Positions 55,903-64,000 of a DNA stretch of 64,000 bases are shown here, one piece after another; position 1 is the first letter of the stretch, and each line of letters opens with the position of its first letter. The notes beneath the pieces were generated by a model. The model was not told the DNA's origin and searched no databases. It was given only the letters and a program-made list of their open reading frames with translations. Source of the DNA: Lysinibacillus sphaericus (GTDB lineage Bacteria; Bacillota; Bacilli; Bacillales_A; Planococcaceae); assembly GCF_002982115.1 (NCBI RefSeq), contig NZ_CP019980.1:4100001-4164000 (forward strand), written 5' to 3'. The position numbers and the translations under genes were made by a program.

Positions 55903-58900
55903 TTATTTCATTTCTGCCTTACGACGACGTAAGAAGAACAATGCGCCTAAAACAAGCGCTACACCCGTTAGAGTAAGAGCTGTTTGATTGGCTCCATCTG
56001 TTTGAGGCAACTTACCTTGTGCCTGTAATTGCGTTTCTAAACGTTTTGCATCTGCTTTGATTTTATCTACATCAAGTGATTTTGCAATTTCTTCCTGCTC
56101 TTCTTTTGATAATTGGTTATAGTTATCAATGAAATCTTTATACGCATCTAGCGTATCTTTATTTGCAGTAGAAGTATTAATTGACGGCAAGTTTTTCCCT
56201 TGATCAATAACATCTTGTACAGTTGGTTTAGACGTATCTGTTTTTCCAGGAGCCGTTGGATCTTTTGAATCTGTTGAAGGATTCCCTGGATTACTTGGCT
56301 CTTCTGTATTTGTTGATGGATTTTCAGGATTCACCGGTTGTTCTGGATCTGGTGTTGGCTTGTTCGGATCCACCGGTTTACCTGGTTCTGGTGTTGGCTT
56401 GTTTGGATCCACCGGTTTACCTGGTTCTGGTGTTGGCTTGTTTGGATCCACTGGTTTACCTGGATCTGGTGTTGGCTTGTTCGGATCCACCGGTTTACCT
56501 GGTTCTGGTGTTGGCTTGTTTGGATCCACTGGTTTACCTGGTTCTGGTGGTGTTGAACCACCGCCACCGCCTCCACCGTTATCACCTGGTAATGACGGTT
56601 TTACAAGTGCCGAACATGTATCTTTTACAACGAAAGAGCCAATTAAACGACTTCCTTCATATACATTGTACGTTCCTTGTTGAATTGCTTTATCTGGTAA
56701 AACAATAGTTCCAGCAACAGACGTTGTTAGCTTGTCGTTACCATTCGCATCTTTAATTGTATTTCCTTTCACATCTTTCACAGTGACTATCGCATTTGCA
56801 AGAGGTGTACCAAATGCAGTTTGTACAGTCAATGTAAACGAAGGACATGTAGGTGCTGCTACAATTTCCGCATGACAATTAACGGAATATTGAACTGTAA
56901 TTTGACCAATAAATAGGTCACCTTGATACACGCTATAGTCCCCTGAAGGAATATCTTGAGATGGCATCGTCACTTGACCTAGTGCGTCTGTTGTTTTGTT
57001 TGAAGCAATTGTTGCGCCGTTTTTATCTTTAATCATAATGTTACTTACATTCGGGCGAACATTACCGTTTTCATCTTTCACCGTTAATGTAAAGATTGGA
57101 CAAGACGGTGCTGGTTGCACTGTTGCTGCACAGTCAACATTCGATTGGAAGCTACCATTTTCTTTGCCATTGACTTCAACTTTATAAATACCTGGTTGCA
57201 GATTTGTTAATTCCAGCACACCATTCGTTGTTGTTTTTGTCGCAACAATTTTATCATCTGCATCTTTCACTGTTACAGAAGTACCGTCCGCAACTAAGTT
57301 GCCATCAACATCCTTAACAGTTAGTTTAAACGTTTCACATTTTGGTGCTTGTGTAATCGCAGTTTCACAATTCCCTTTGTATGAGATATCAACTGTACTT
57401 AAAAATTGATTGCCCTCATATAAATAGTATTCTCCTGCTTTAACACCATTTACATCTTGAATTGACGGCACTGTAAACTTACCGTCTTTATCAGTTGTTA
57501 CAGTTACAATTTCGCTACCCGTTGAATCTTTCAACGTGACAGTTACTCCTGCACGAGGTACATCAACTCCAGCTTTTTTCTCATTTAATGTAATTGTAAA
57601 TGCTGGACAAGCTGGTATTGGTGCAATTTCATCTTTACAGCCATCTGTATATTTCACAGTTACATTTCCAATTTTTGTATCATTCGCATCATAAACATCG
57701 TATTGTCCTGCTAATACAGTGTTCGGCACTTTTACAACACCATTAGTAGTTGCACCCGTGTATTTCACTGTACCGTTTGCATCTTTCAATGTTACATTTT
57801 GGTCTGCTATTGCAGAACCATCTAGATCTTTAATTGTTAATTCAAATTCTTTACACGCATTTGCTGGTGGCGCAATATCTTCAACGTTAACAATTGTATA
57901 AGGTTTCTTTGTAACCTCGAAGTTGTTGCTATCATTAAACCTTACTTCAACTGTTGAAACTGCTTTATAGCCTGCAGGTGTTGTTTCTTCTAGTTTATAA
58001 ATACCGTAGCGTAAATTTTCGAATGAAAGTTCACCATCAACTGTCGACCCTTCTGCTAAGACAATGGATTTGTCACGGTTATATAACTTGAATTCTACGC
58101 CATCAAGTGTTTTTGTTGCACCTGTATTCGGATTTACACCTTGTTTCTTAATTTTAAACGTTCCCTTTTTAGCTGAAGCGTTTGTATCAGATGTACTGTA
58201 CTTAAATAACTTGTTATCTCCACCTGTAGCGGATGTACCTGCGGAAGTAGCACCTGCATAGTTAATGGATGCATTATTCGATACATTTTCACCCGCGTTC
58301 GGGTCACCCATAAAGTACGTTTTGTATTTAATAATATAGCCCTTACCATCGACATTTCCTAAATCTAATGTAAAGGTACCATCTGGCTGTACTTGAATAT
58401 CGCTAGGACTAATCGCAGTTGCTGTACCAACGTTTTGTGATTTTCCTGTGGCATTTAACTTAATTTCTTGCTTTGTAAATGTGTTAGTTAATAGCTTTTG
58501 GTTAGCTGAAGGCGTATCCGTTAACGTAATATTACCTAGCTTTGAGTTGGATTCGTTAATCGTGACTGTCCATTCAATCGTATCTGATGTTGGTTGAGGA
58601 CTAGCTGTCTTAGTAATTAACTTGTTCGCTTTATCTGTAATCGTTGCGATTGCATCATACGAATATTTACCATTATCTGGAGTATCTAAAACGGCACTAT
58701 TCGTATATTTTCGAGCATCCGTACTTCCATTTCCATAAACATCATCTGAATCTTTTGATTTGTACTCTATTAGGTACGCTTCATTATTTTCTCCAGCCGT
58801 TAACCCTGTAAATGTAAGTTCATAACTTGTCACATTGCCTTGGGCATCTTGTGTAACAGATTTCACATCCCATTTAGTAGGATCTAATGGCGCATCTTTT

Positions 58901-61344
58901 GTTCCTCTTTCATCATTCACACCTAATTTTAAAAGATTTACAGTAATAGCATCTTTTAAACTTTGACCATCTGGAACAATAATATGGTGTCCTGTACCTA
59001 ATGTATCTATTAGTTTTGCACCTTCGATGTTTTGCTTATTAATGTTAATACCAATTTTCCAAGAAAATTCTTGTTTACTATTATCGACAATTGCATTGTC
59101 TTTATAACCATTTTTACCTGTAGGCGATGTTGCGGATGGTTTATAGCTAGCATTTTTTTGTGCTTTATTATTTGTACTTGTTTGACCATCCCACGTAGCA
59201 TCTGCTACATTGTCATAGCTTTGTGCCACGCCACCGTTTGATTCAATATCAAACTTTGTTTTGTATTCAATTGTTACAGTTCCTGAAGGGATCGATGAGA
59301 ATGTCATTGTAAATGCTTCGTCTCCGATTTCTCCTCCATTATTAATTGTTGGTGCACTACTATTTGTAACATGGAATACTTTACTCGAACCATCCCACGA
59401 TGTTAACTTATGCTTTAACGTTTTACCGCTCGCGTTTTTCGTTGAAATAGTATCTGCAATGACAAAGTTTGTTAATGGTTTTTCAGCATTAATTGTTAGT
59501 TTCCAAGTAATTGTTTTATTGACATAGTCAATTGCGAAACGCTCTTTACTAAAGATATTTGATTCAATATTTACAGTTGCTGATTTTGAACTATCATCAT
59601 CTAAACGCTTTACAGTATTTGTGATACTCCCTGCATTTGCATCTGTGACAAATTCTTGATCAAACTCTGTATTATACTTAATCAAATAAGCTGCACGCGG
59701 ATTAGCAGCAACATCTTTAGAAAAATCAATAGTAAATCCTTGCGCAGTATCATCACTTAATGCATAATCTGTATCTTTCGTTAACAGTGTTTCTGACGCT
59801 GCTGTTTGACCATCATCATTTAACGTTACACGATACACTTGGAAATTAGCATCATATTGTATATTGTGCTTTGCCCCATTATTGTTTGCTGGAATGGTAT
59901 CAGTTAATGATTGGGAAGATTTTTTGCTAAGATCTTCTCCTAACCAGTTATACTTAATCTCCCAAGATGCTTCGTATTTATTATTCGATTTAATAGTTTT
60001 TAGTAAAGCTGGGCCATACGGGATATTTACTTGTCCTGGACTTGTCTTAGTAACGCCGTTATTTGTGAATTCTGCTGTGTTCTTATACGTCATATTGGAG
60101 CTTGTTGGATCTGCTGTAACTTTCGTTTTATACGTTAGTTTGTAGGCAAAACCTCCCGCATCCAAATTGACAGGGAATGCTGTTGAACCAATGTCATAAC
60201 TTACTGGCGCTCCTGGATTACTTTTGTTAATACCATTTAAGCCGATTGGATATTTCTCAACTACTAAACTACCTGCTATAAATGCATGATTTGCATCTGG
60301 CGTATCGTCTACTGTAGCACCTGAAACAATTGGTTTACCTTCTGTGTTGACCCAGACTGTCCAATCAATTTCAGCGCCATCCGCTTCACGTGTAATTGTA
60401 CCGGAAGATTTAGTGATCGGCTCACCACTACCAGTAGGCTGAAATATGAACGGTAACGTAATATCTGCTTTGCCTAACACAGGCATTACTAATTCTTGAT
60501 CAAGTTTAGACTCGTCTTGGAAATTACCAAACTTGGCCATAAAATCAAATTCAATCTCTCCATCAACACCGTCTTCGATGTCACTCTCTAATGTTACGAG
60601 TATTTTACCAGCAGAATAGCTATACGAATATGTAGCGTATTCCGTAGTTTTCGAACCTGAAAACGAGTTACCTACTTGCTCAATCATATATTGTGGTAAA
60701 TCAAACGTAAATGTAGAACCTACACCATAGCCCTGCGTAGGCTTCACATCAAATACATAGTTTAAATAAACTGTGTCACCTTTTTTTGGTGCAGCGTCGG
60801 CTGGAATTTGTGATGAGTTCTCGATTACCTCGCCTGTTGGACCAGTTAGTCGAATACCTGCAGATACAGCACTTACATCACCTTGCATATCACCAGCAGT
60901 TAACGCTAATGGTGCTATGTTCATAGGTGCTATTTCCGGTGTCGTTGCGTCAGTCGCCTCTTCACTTGGCTTTGCTTCACCTTCAGCTCCGTCAACTTTG
61001 TCAGATTCATCCGGTGGTGTCACGGTTGAATTATCCGTGCCCCCCGTATTAGCATCTGTCCCATCAACTTCCCCTGTATCACCAGGTGTTGGCACTGTTG
61101 CATCCGGATTACCTGTGTCACCAGGTGTCGGTACTGTTGCATCTGGATTGCCTGCGTCACCAGGTGTCGGCACTGTTGCATCTAGATTGCCTGTGTCCGG
61201 CGAATTAGACGTAGTTTCACCATTTCCAGCTTCAACTGCTGGAGGTACAGAAGAACCTGTATCTTCTGCAAATACGGAAATCGGTGACAGTACCGTTTGG
61301 AACACTAGCAACAATGTAATGATTGCTAAATTTAATTTTTTCAT
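55903..61344 (-). CDS. Large cell-wall-anchored adhesin with collagen-adhesin-like and SpaA-type domains
   Basis: An 1,813-residue surface protein. In order: signal peptide (cleavage after VFA, about 26); a Thr/Pro/Asp-rich region with three 13-residue repeats (ATVPTPGD...); and a collagen-adhesin-type head (from about 150, with many isopeptide-prone beta domains such as KSATVNIES and ANSRS-like units repeated several times). Next is a SpaA/CnaB-type domain (about 1080-1160, KIKKQGVNPNTGATKTLDG, YKLEETTPAGY). Then come five to six CarboxypepD-reg-like repeats that each end in a Cys (for example PACPAFTITL, PKCETFKLTV). A Pro-rich wall spacer follows with five to six 13-residue repeats, and the end is LPQTDG, hydrophobic helix and RRRK tail. 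The anchor motif is LPQTD rather than LPXTG. RBS GGGAGAG. Confidence 0.9.
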   Translation of the reverse strand: MKKLNLAIITLLLVFQTVLSPISVFAEDTGSSVPPAVEAGNGETTSNSPDTGNLDATVPTPGDAGNPDATVPTPGDTGNPDATVPTPGDTGEVDGTDANTGGTDNSTVTPPDESDKVDGAEGEAKPSEEATDATTPEIAPMNIAPLALTAGDMQGDVSAVSAGIRLTGPTGEVIENSSQIPADAAPKKGDTVYLNYVFDVKPTQGYGVGSTFTFDLPQYMIEQVGNSFSGSKTTEYATYSYSYSAGKILVTLESDIEDGVDGEIEFDFMAKFGNFQDESKLDQELVMPVLGKADITLPFIFQPTGSGEPITKSSGTITREADGAEIDWTVWVNTEGKPIVSGATVDDTPDANHAFIAGSLVVEKYPIGLNGINKSNPGAPVSYDIGSTAFPVNLDAGGFAYKLTYKTKVTADPTSSNMTYKNTAEFTNNGVTKTSPGQVNIPYGPALLKTIKSNNKYEASWEIKYNWLGEDLSKKSSQSLTDTIPANNNGAKHNIQYDANFQVYRVTLNDDGQTAASETLLTKDTDYALSDDTAQGFTIDFSKDVAANPRAAYLIKYNTEFDQEFVTDANAGSITNTVKRLDDDSSKSATVNIESNIFSKERFAIDYVNKTITWKLTINAEKPLTNFVIADTISTKNASGKTLKHKLTSWDGSSKVFHVTNSSAPTINNGGEIGDEAFTMTFSSIPSGTVTIEYKTKFDIESNGGVAQSYDNVADATWDGQTSTNNKAQKNASYKPSATSPTGKNGYKDNAIVDNSKQEFSWKIGININKQNIEGAKLIDTLGTGHHIIVPDGQSLKDAITVNLLKLGVNDERGTKDAPLDPTKWDVKSVTQDAQGNVTSYELTFTGLTAGENNEAYLIEYKSKDSDDVYGNGSTDARKYTNSAVLDTPDNGKYSYDAIATITDKANKLITKTASPQPTSDTIEWTVTINESNSKLGNITLTDTPSANQKLLTNTFTKQEIKLNATGKSQNVGTATAISPSDIQVQPDGTFTLDLGNVDGKGYIIKYKTYFMGDPNAGENVSNNASINYAGATSAGTSATGGDNKLFKYSTSDTNASAKKGTFKIKKQGVNPNTGATKTLDGVEFKLYNRDKSIVLAEGSTVDGELSFENLRYGIYKLEETTPAGYKAVSTVEVRFNDSNNFEVTKKPYTIVNVEDIAPPANACKEFELTIKDLDGSAIADQNVTLKDANGTVKYTGATTNGVVKVPNTVLAGQYDVYDANDTKIGNVTVKYTDGCKDEIAPIPACPAFTITLNEKKAGVDVPRAGVTVTLKDSTGSEIVTVTTDKDGKFTVPSIQDVNGVKAGEYYLYEGNQFLSTVDISYKGNCETAITQAPKCETFKLTVKDVDGNLVADGTSVTVKDADDKIVATKTTTNGVLELTNLQPGIYKVEVNGKENGSFQSNVDCAATVQPAPSCPIFTLTVKDENGNVRPNVSNIMIKDKNGATIASNKTTDALGQVTMPSQDIPSGDYSVYQGDLFIGQITVQYSVNCHAEIVAAPTCPSFTLTVQTAFGTPLANAIVTVKDVKGNTIKDANGNDKLTTSVAGTIVLPDKAIQQGTYNVYEGSRLIGSFVVKDTCSALVKPSLPGDNGGGGGGGSTPPEPGKPVDPNKPTPEPGKPVDPNKPTPDPGKPVDPNKPTPEPGKPVDPNKPTPEPGKPVDPNKPTPDPEQPVNPENPSTNTEEPSNPGNPSTDSKDPTAPGKTDTSKPTVQDVIDQGKNLPSINTSTANKDTLDAYKDFIDNYNQLSKEEQEEIAKSLDVDKIKADAKRLETQLQAQGKLPQTDGANQTALTLTGVALVLGALFFLRRRKAEMK
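56335..56550. repeat. 39-bp tandem repeats coding the wall-spanning proline region
   Basis: Five nearly identical 39-bp units and one diverged unit, encoding 13-residue repeats of the type PEPGKPVDPNKPT. Unit-to-unit changes are mostly Glu/Asp swaps and synonymous. Such arrays readily change copy number. Confidence 0.93.
61075..61200. repeat. 39-bp tandem repeats near the adhesin N-terminus
   Basis: Three 39-bp units encoding ATVPTPGD[A/T]GNPD-type 13-residue repeats just after the signal peptide region of the surface protein. Confidence 0.85.
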
Positions 61345-61584
61345 GTTTCTCTCCCTTTTTAAGTTCAGAGAGATCCCTTAAAGTGTTTGCGGACGACATG
61401 TAAGTTTTCACACTATGCGAAAACTTTGCTACAAACATTCGGTTTGCCCCTCTTCCCCTCTGATAACGTGTCGTCTCATTGATACATAAGAACCTTTCAT
61501 CACTCGGTACACATACCGTTTTTGTATCGAAAACTGGTGTGTGGCGCCTCTGCTGTATAGAATGGCCTCACCCCCTTTTGGTTT
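61345..61584 (-). ncRNA. Structured 5' leader of the adhesin gene (unclassified)
   Basis: About 240 nt between the predicted start site and the adhesin ATG fold into several helices. GATACA/TGTATC encloses GGTA/TACC. GACGACA/TGTCGTC encloses CAAAC/GTTTG and an eight-pair helix AAGTTTTC/GAAAACTT. A final hairpin pairs CTCTC with the ribosome binding site GGGAGAG. I checked c-di-GMP and c-di-AMP riboswitch consensus from memory and found no convincing match, so the class, if any, is open. Confidence 0.45.
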
Positions 61585-61590
61585 TCATTC

Positions 61591-61624
61591 ATTATAAGAA
61601 ATGATTCTAAACAAATTCTAAACA
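61591..61624 (-). promoter_or_regulatory. Adhesin promoter with response-regulator-type direct repeat
   Basis: TATAAT on the minus strand (61591-61596) lacks a good -35. In its place are two copies of TGTTTAGAAT (61604-61613 and 61615-61624), 11 bp apart. That period is the one used by OmpR-family regulators, suggesting an activator-dependent promoter. Confidence 0.5.
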
Positions 61625-61696
61625 TTGCCATTTTTTTCATTAACAATTCCTATATTAATGACATCTTCACTAATCGAATATGTATTTGTGCACAAG

Positions 61697-61742
61697 AAAA
61701 AGCACTAAACCGTAACTATTTTCTAGTTAGTTTAGTGCTTTT
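61697..61742 (-). terminator. Terminator of ywfO
   Basis: Thirteen-bp stem AAAAGCACTAAAC/GTTTAGTGCTTTT with T runs on both strands, 60 bp beyond the ywfO stop. Confidence 0.85.
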
Positions 61743-61805
61743 GTATTACTAATATAAAATAAGGCGTTTATATATAACCAAATTAGATAGATTTACACTT
61801 GATTT

Positions 61806-63110
61806 TTAATGTATTTGTAATAACTTTATAATTTGCTGTTTCACTGATGCTTGTGTACTAGAATCCTCTAATATATCAAGTGGAAAATATACTTTATGAT
61901 CTCGTTTCATGCGTCCTGAAATGGAATCAACGATAATAGATTCGCGTGATAATTCACGTAATTCTCCGTTTTTCATTTCTAAAAAGATAGGGACTCGTAC
62001 TTCTTCCTCACCTGGTCGATAAAAATCGTAAGGGAGATCTGCCGTTGTATCATGGACAAGGTAGTAGTCTGGATTGATGTCTGCTTGTTTAAATAACGCT
62101 TGTAACTTTTGATATTTTTCCAGTTCTACTCCTGGATCTAAATCAATGTATTGGAATAGCTTACGATTCACAAAACGGCGACTTAAATCACTTAATATCG
62201 CATCATCCTCTTGCATCCATAATTGAAAATATGTAAACAGAATACTTTCATCTAGGGCAAGGTAATCTTCCAACGTAATCGTATTTTGGAAAAATGCCAA
62301 AAAATGTGTAGGCTCATGCTTAAACTTATAGCCTGCATTACTTAATTGCTTCGCTCGCTTTAAAATATTATTCAAAATTACTTCTGCACTTCGCGATACA
62401 GGATGGAAATAGATTTGTAAGTACATTTGATAGCGACTCATAATATAATCTTCTACAGCATGCATGCCGGTTGCTTTAATTACTACTTGATTTTTACGTG
62501 GACGCATTACGCGTAATATACGTTCCATATCAAAATGACCATAGCTTACACCTGTAAAATAGGCGTCACGTTGTAAGTAATCCATACGATCCGCATCAAT
62601 TTGGCTTGATATTAAGCTAATAACTTGTTTGTTCGGATACGTTTTTTCAATTACTTGTGATACTTTTTCAGGAAAGTCGGGTGCAACTTTTTTTAGCACC
62701 GCATGTACTTCCGTATCCCCAAGCAAAATTTGTCTTGTGTAAAATTCATGATCTAACTCAAACACATTTTCAAATGCATGTGAAAATGGACCATGTCCTA
62801 AATCATGTAATAGGGCTGCACAAAGCACTAGCAGTCGCTCGTCTTCATCCCAATCAGGGCGACCTACAAAAACATCATCGATAATGCGACGCACAATTTC
62901 ATAAACACCAAGTGAATGACTAAAGCGACTATGCTCTGCTCCGTGGAATACTAAAAACGTAGTGCCTAGTTGGCGAATTCTACGCAAACGTTGAAATTCT
63001 CTTGTTCCTACTAAATCCCAAATAACTTGATCTCGTACATGTACATAACGATGTACAGGATCTTTAAATACTTTTTCTTCTTGTAATTTTGCCTTTGCAT
63101 AATGTGTCAT
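61806..63110 (-). CDS. ywfO: HD-domain phosphohydrolase (YwfO-like)
   Basis: A 434-residue metal-dependent phosphohydrolase related to dGTP triphosphohydrolases. The HD motif is intact: His in EHSRFSHSLGVYE, then LLHDLGHGPFSHAFE with the His-Asp pair, and the distant Asp in SSQIDADRMDYLQRD. Family members hydrolyse dNTPs or related nucleotides; the exact substrate is uncertain. It sits beside rsfA as in B. subtilis (ywfO-ywfN). Confidence 0.92.
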   Translation of the reverse strand: MTHYAKAKLQEEKVFKDPVHRYVHVRDQVIWDLVGTREFQRLRRIRQLGTTFLVFHGAEHSRFSHSLGVYEIVRRIIDDVFVGRPDWDEDERLLVLCAALLHDLGHGPFSHAFENVFELDHEFYTRQILLGDTEVHAVLKKVAPDFPEKVSQVIEKTYPNKQVISLISSQIDADRMDYLQRDAYFTGVSYGHFDMERILRVMRPRKNQVVIKATGMHAVEDYIMSRYQMYLQIYFHPVSRSAEVILNNILKRAKQLSNAGYKFKHEPTHFLAFFQNTITLEDYLALDESILFTYFQLWMQEDDAILSDLSRRFVNRKLFQYIDLDPGVELEKYQKLQALFKQADINPDYYLVHDTTADLPYDFYRPGEEEVRVPIFLEMKNGELRELSRESIIVDSISGRMKRDHKVYFPLDILEDSSTQASVKQQIIKLLQIH

Positions 63111-63253
63111 TTGTACAGCACCTCCATTTCATCTTTCTTCTATTATATGCAAACATTATAGAACTAGCATAGAGATTACACTGTAATTATAGAGACTATC
63201 AACCTAATTAAACGTAATTTCCACTTCATACAGGTTATTATCGTCCTAAAACA

Positions 63254-63286
63254 AACAAAAACTACCTTCAGCCGTGTGAAGATAGT
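63254..63286 (-). terminator. Terminator of the DUF1450 gene
   Basis: Nine-bp stem ACTATCTTC/GAAGGTAGT (one G-U pair) followed by TTTTTG on the minus strand. Confidence 0.75.
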
Positions 63287-63292
63287 CTTTTA

Positions 63293-63520
63293 TTACTTAT
63301 TCTTTAATTTAGCTAAAACTTTTTCCATTAGTTCTTCTTCCGTTAATGCAGCAACAGGGCGACTATTTACAAATGTAAATGTTTTTTTACGACCTGGGCC
63401 ACAATAAGAGTGACAGCCAATTTCGATGGTTGCATCAGGATCGATTTCCTTTAATTTTGGAATTAACGTTTTTAAGTTAACGGCCTGACATTCATCGCAA
63501 ACTTTAAATTCGTTTGCCAT
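63293..63520 (-). CDS. DUF1450 family protein (YuzB-like)
   Basis: A 75-residue protein with two paired cysteines near the start (CDECQ) and two more in [14 protein letters not shown], a layout reminiscent of small thioredoxin-fold [2Fe-2S] proteins. Function unknown. The ATG at 63518-63520 ([11 protein letters not shown]) follows AAGGG at 11 bases; the frame is open about 31 codons further upstream without an RBS, so the short form is preferred. Confidence 0.85.
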   Translation of the reverse strand: MANEFKVCDECQAVNLKTLIPKLKEIDPDATIEIGCHSYCGPGRKKTFTFVNSRPVAALTEEELMEKVLAKLKNK

Positions 63521-63752
63521 TTTGTCAACAACCCTTTCTATATAGTATTTTTCAATAAAATTATCTAATGTCCGCATAACCTTCACATATTTAAGTATGT
63601 AGCATACGCACAAACCTACAATCGGTATTGTATCGTATTATTCCCCTTGTATTCAAGCATAATTCCTTTCACATAGATGAATAAAAGGTTAAAAGATTGG
63701 TCATGCTAGACATAAATAAAGAAATTCCAAATAAAGGTGGGAGGATTTTATA

Positions 63753-64000
63753 ATGAGTAAAGTAAGACAAGATGCTTGGTTAGAAGAAAATGATGAATTG
63801 CTAGCAGAGGCAGTAATTCGTCACGTAACGGAAGGTAGTACACAATTAAATGCTTTTGAAGAAGCTGGTGATGCGTTAAATCGTACGGCGGCTGCATGTG
63901 GTTTCCGTTGGAATGCAGTTGTCCGTAAAGCTTATGAGGAGCAACTAGCTGAGGCGAAAAAAGAAAGAAAAGAGAGAATGCGAGTGTTGGGTGCACCAGC
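63753..64000 (+). CDS. rsfA: Prespore-specific transcription regulator RsfA, 3' end beyond window
   Basis: Regulates sigma-F- and sigma-G-dependent genes in the forespore. The visible 82 codons hold the Myb/SANT-like N-terminal domain: [56 protein letters not shown], then a charged Lys/Glu/Arg stretch. The ATG follows GGGAGGA at seven bases. The next gene over is ywfO, as in B. subtilis. The frame is open to the window end. Confidence 0.93.
   Translation, partial: MSKVRQDAWLEENDELLAEAVIRHVTEGSTQLNAFEEAGDALNRTAAACGFRWNAVVRKAYEEQLAEAKKERKERMRVLGAP

Noticed and set aside
56256-56708. Plus-strand frames of Trp/Phe/Leu-rich repeats
   Set aside because: They are antisense shadows of the adhesin's proline repeats.
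61345-61584. c-di-GMP-I (GEMM) riboswitch upstream of the adhesin, because of a GGCAAACC-like stretch and GCAAAG
   Set aside because: The GAAA-loop helix and the GACGCAAAGCC junction of the class are missing; CAAAC pairs locally with GTTTG instead.

Overview
The window is chromosomal DNA from a low-GC, endospore-forming Bacillota. Gene content and order follow the Bacillus subtilis spoIIR-prfA-tdk-rpmE-rho-glpX-murA2-tal-fbaA-spo0F-ywjG-pyrG-rpoE-acdA-fadF stretch and, further on, argS-ywiB and speB-pbpG-ywhD-ywhB-ywfO-rsfA. The protein sequences and the icmF insertion suggest a Lysinibacillus-like member of the Bacillaceae/Planococcaceae. This taxonomic call is inference from gene content, not a database search.

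Region 1 (1-14.5 kb) is an almost entirely minus-strand housekeeping and sporulation backbone: the spoIIR 3'-truncated by the window edge, prmC/prfA (translation termination), an E. coli-type thymidine kinase, rpmE, rho, glpX, murA2, tal, fbaA, spo0F, ywjG (+), pyrG and rpoE. The pyrG leader starts with GGGCUC and has a C/U-rich terminator arm, the layout known for control by reiterative transcription. Between fbaA and spo0F lie an 85-bp tandem repeat and a 135-bp GC-rich palindromic element.

Region 2 (14.7-34.4 kb) is a cluster for acyl-CoA breakdown and vitamin B12. It holds the fused B12-dependent isobutyryl-CoA mutase IcmF, a TetR regulator, two acyl-CoA dehydrogenases, hydroxyacyl-CoA dehydrogenase, thiolase and the FadF Fe-S electron-transfer protein. 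Next to these are a PduO adenosyltransferase and a BtuFCD transporter (BtuD fused to CbiZ) behind a cobalamin riboswitch, then an AidB-like dehydrogenase and an acyl-CoA ligase under a MerR regulator. B12 is taken up, remodelled, adenosylated and used within 16 kb.

Region 3 (34.6-42 kb) has argS-ywiB, a membrane GGDEF protein, a threonine/serine dehydratase paired with its detoxifier RidA, and a short biotin operon (membrane protein, bioW, bioF) behind a BirA-type operator.

Region 4 (42.2-50.6 kb) is decayed accessory DNA. It contains two tandem C45/penicillin-acyltransferase-like genes, each broken (one by an in-frame stop, one by an internal deletion), under a MerR/GyrI-type regulator with a classic 19-bp-spacer promoter. 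After these come a multiply frameshifted J-domain gene, a serine recombinase with a palindromic site, a small secreted protein, a dead IS4-family element, phage replication-gene fragments and a truncated phage integrase.

Region 5 (50.7-64 kb) returns to the backbone: speB (without the usual neighbour speE), the sporulation-associated pbpG, ywhD, ywhB, ywfO, a DUF1450 protein and the start of rsfA. Inserted here is a sortase convergent with a 1,813-residue repeat-rich surface adhesin that ends in an LPQTD-type sorting signal and is preceded by a structured ~240-nt leader.
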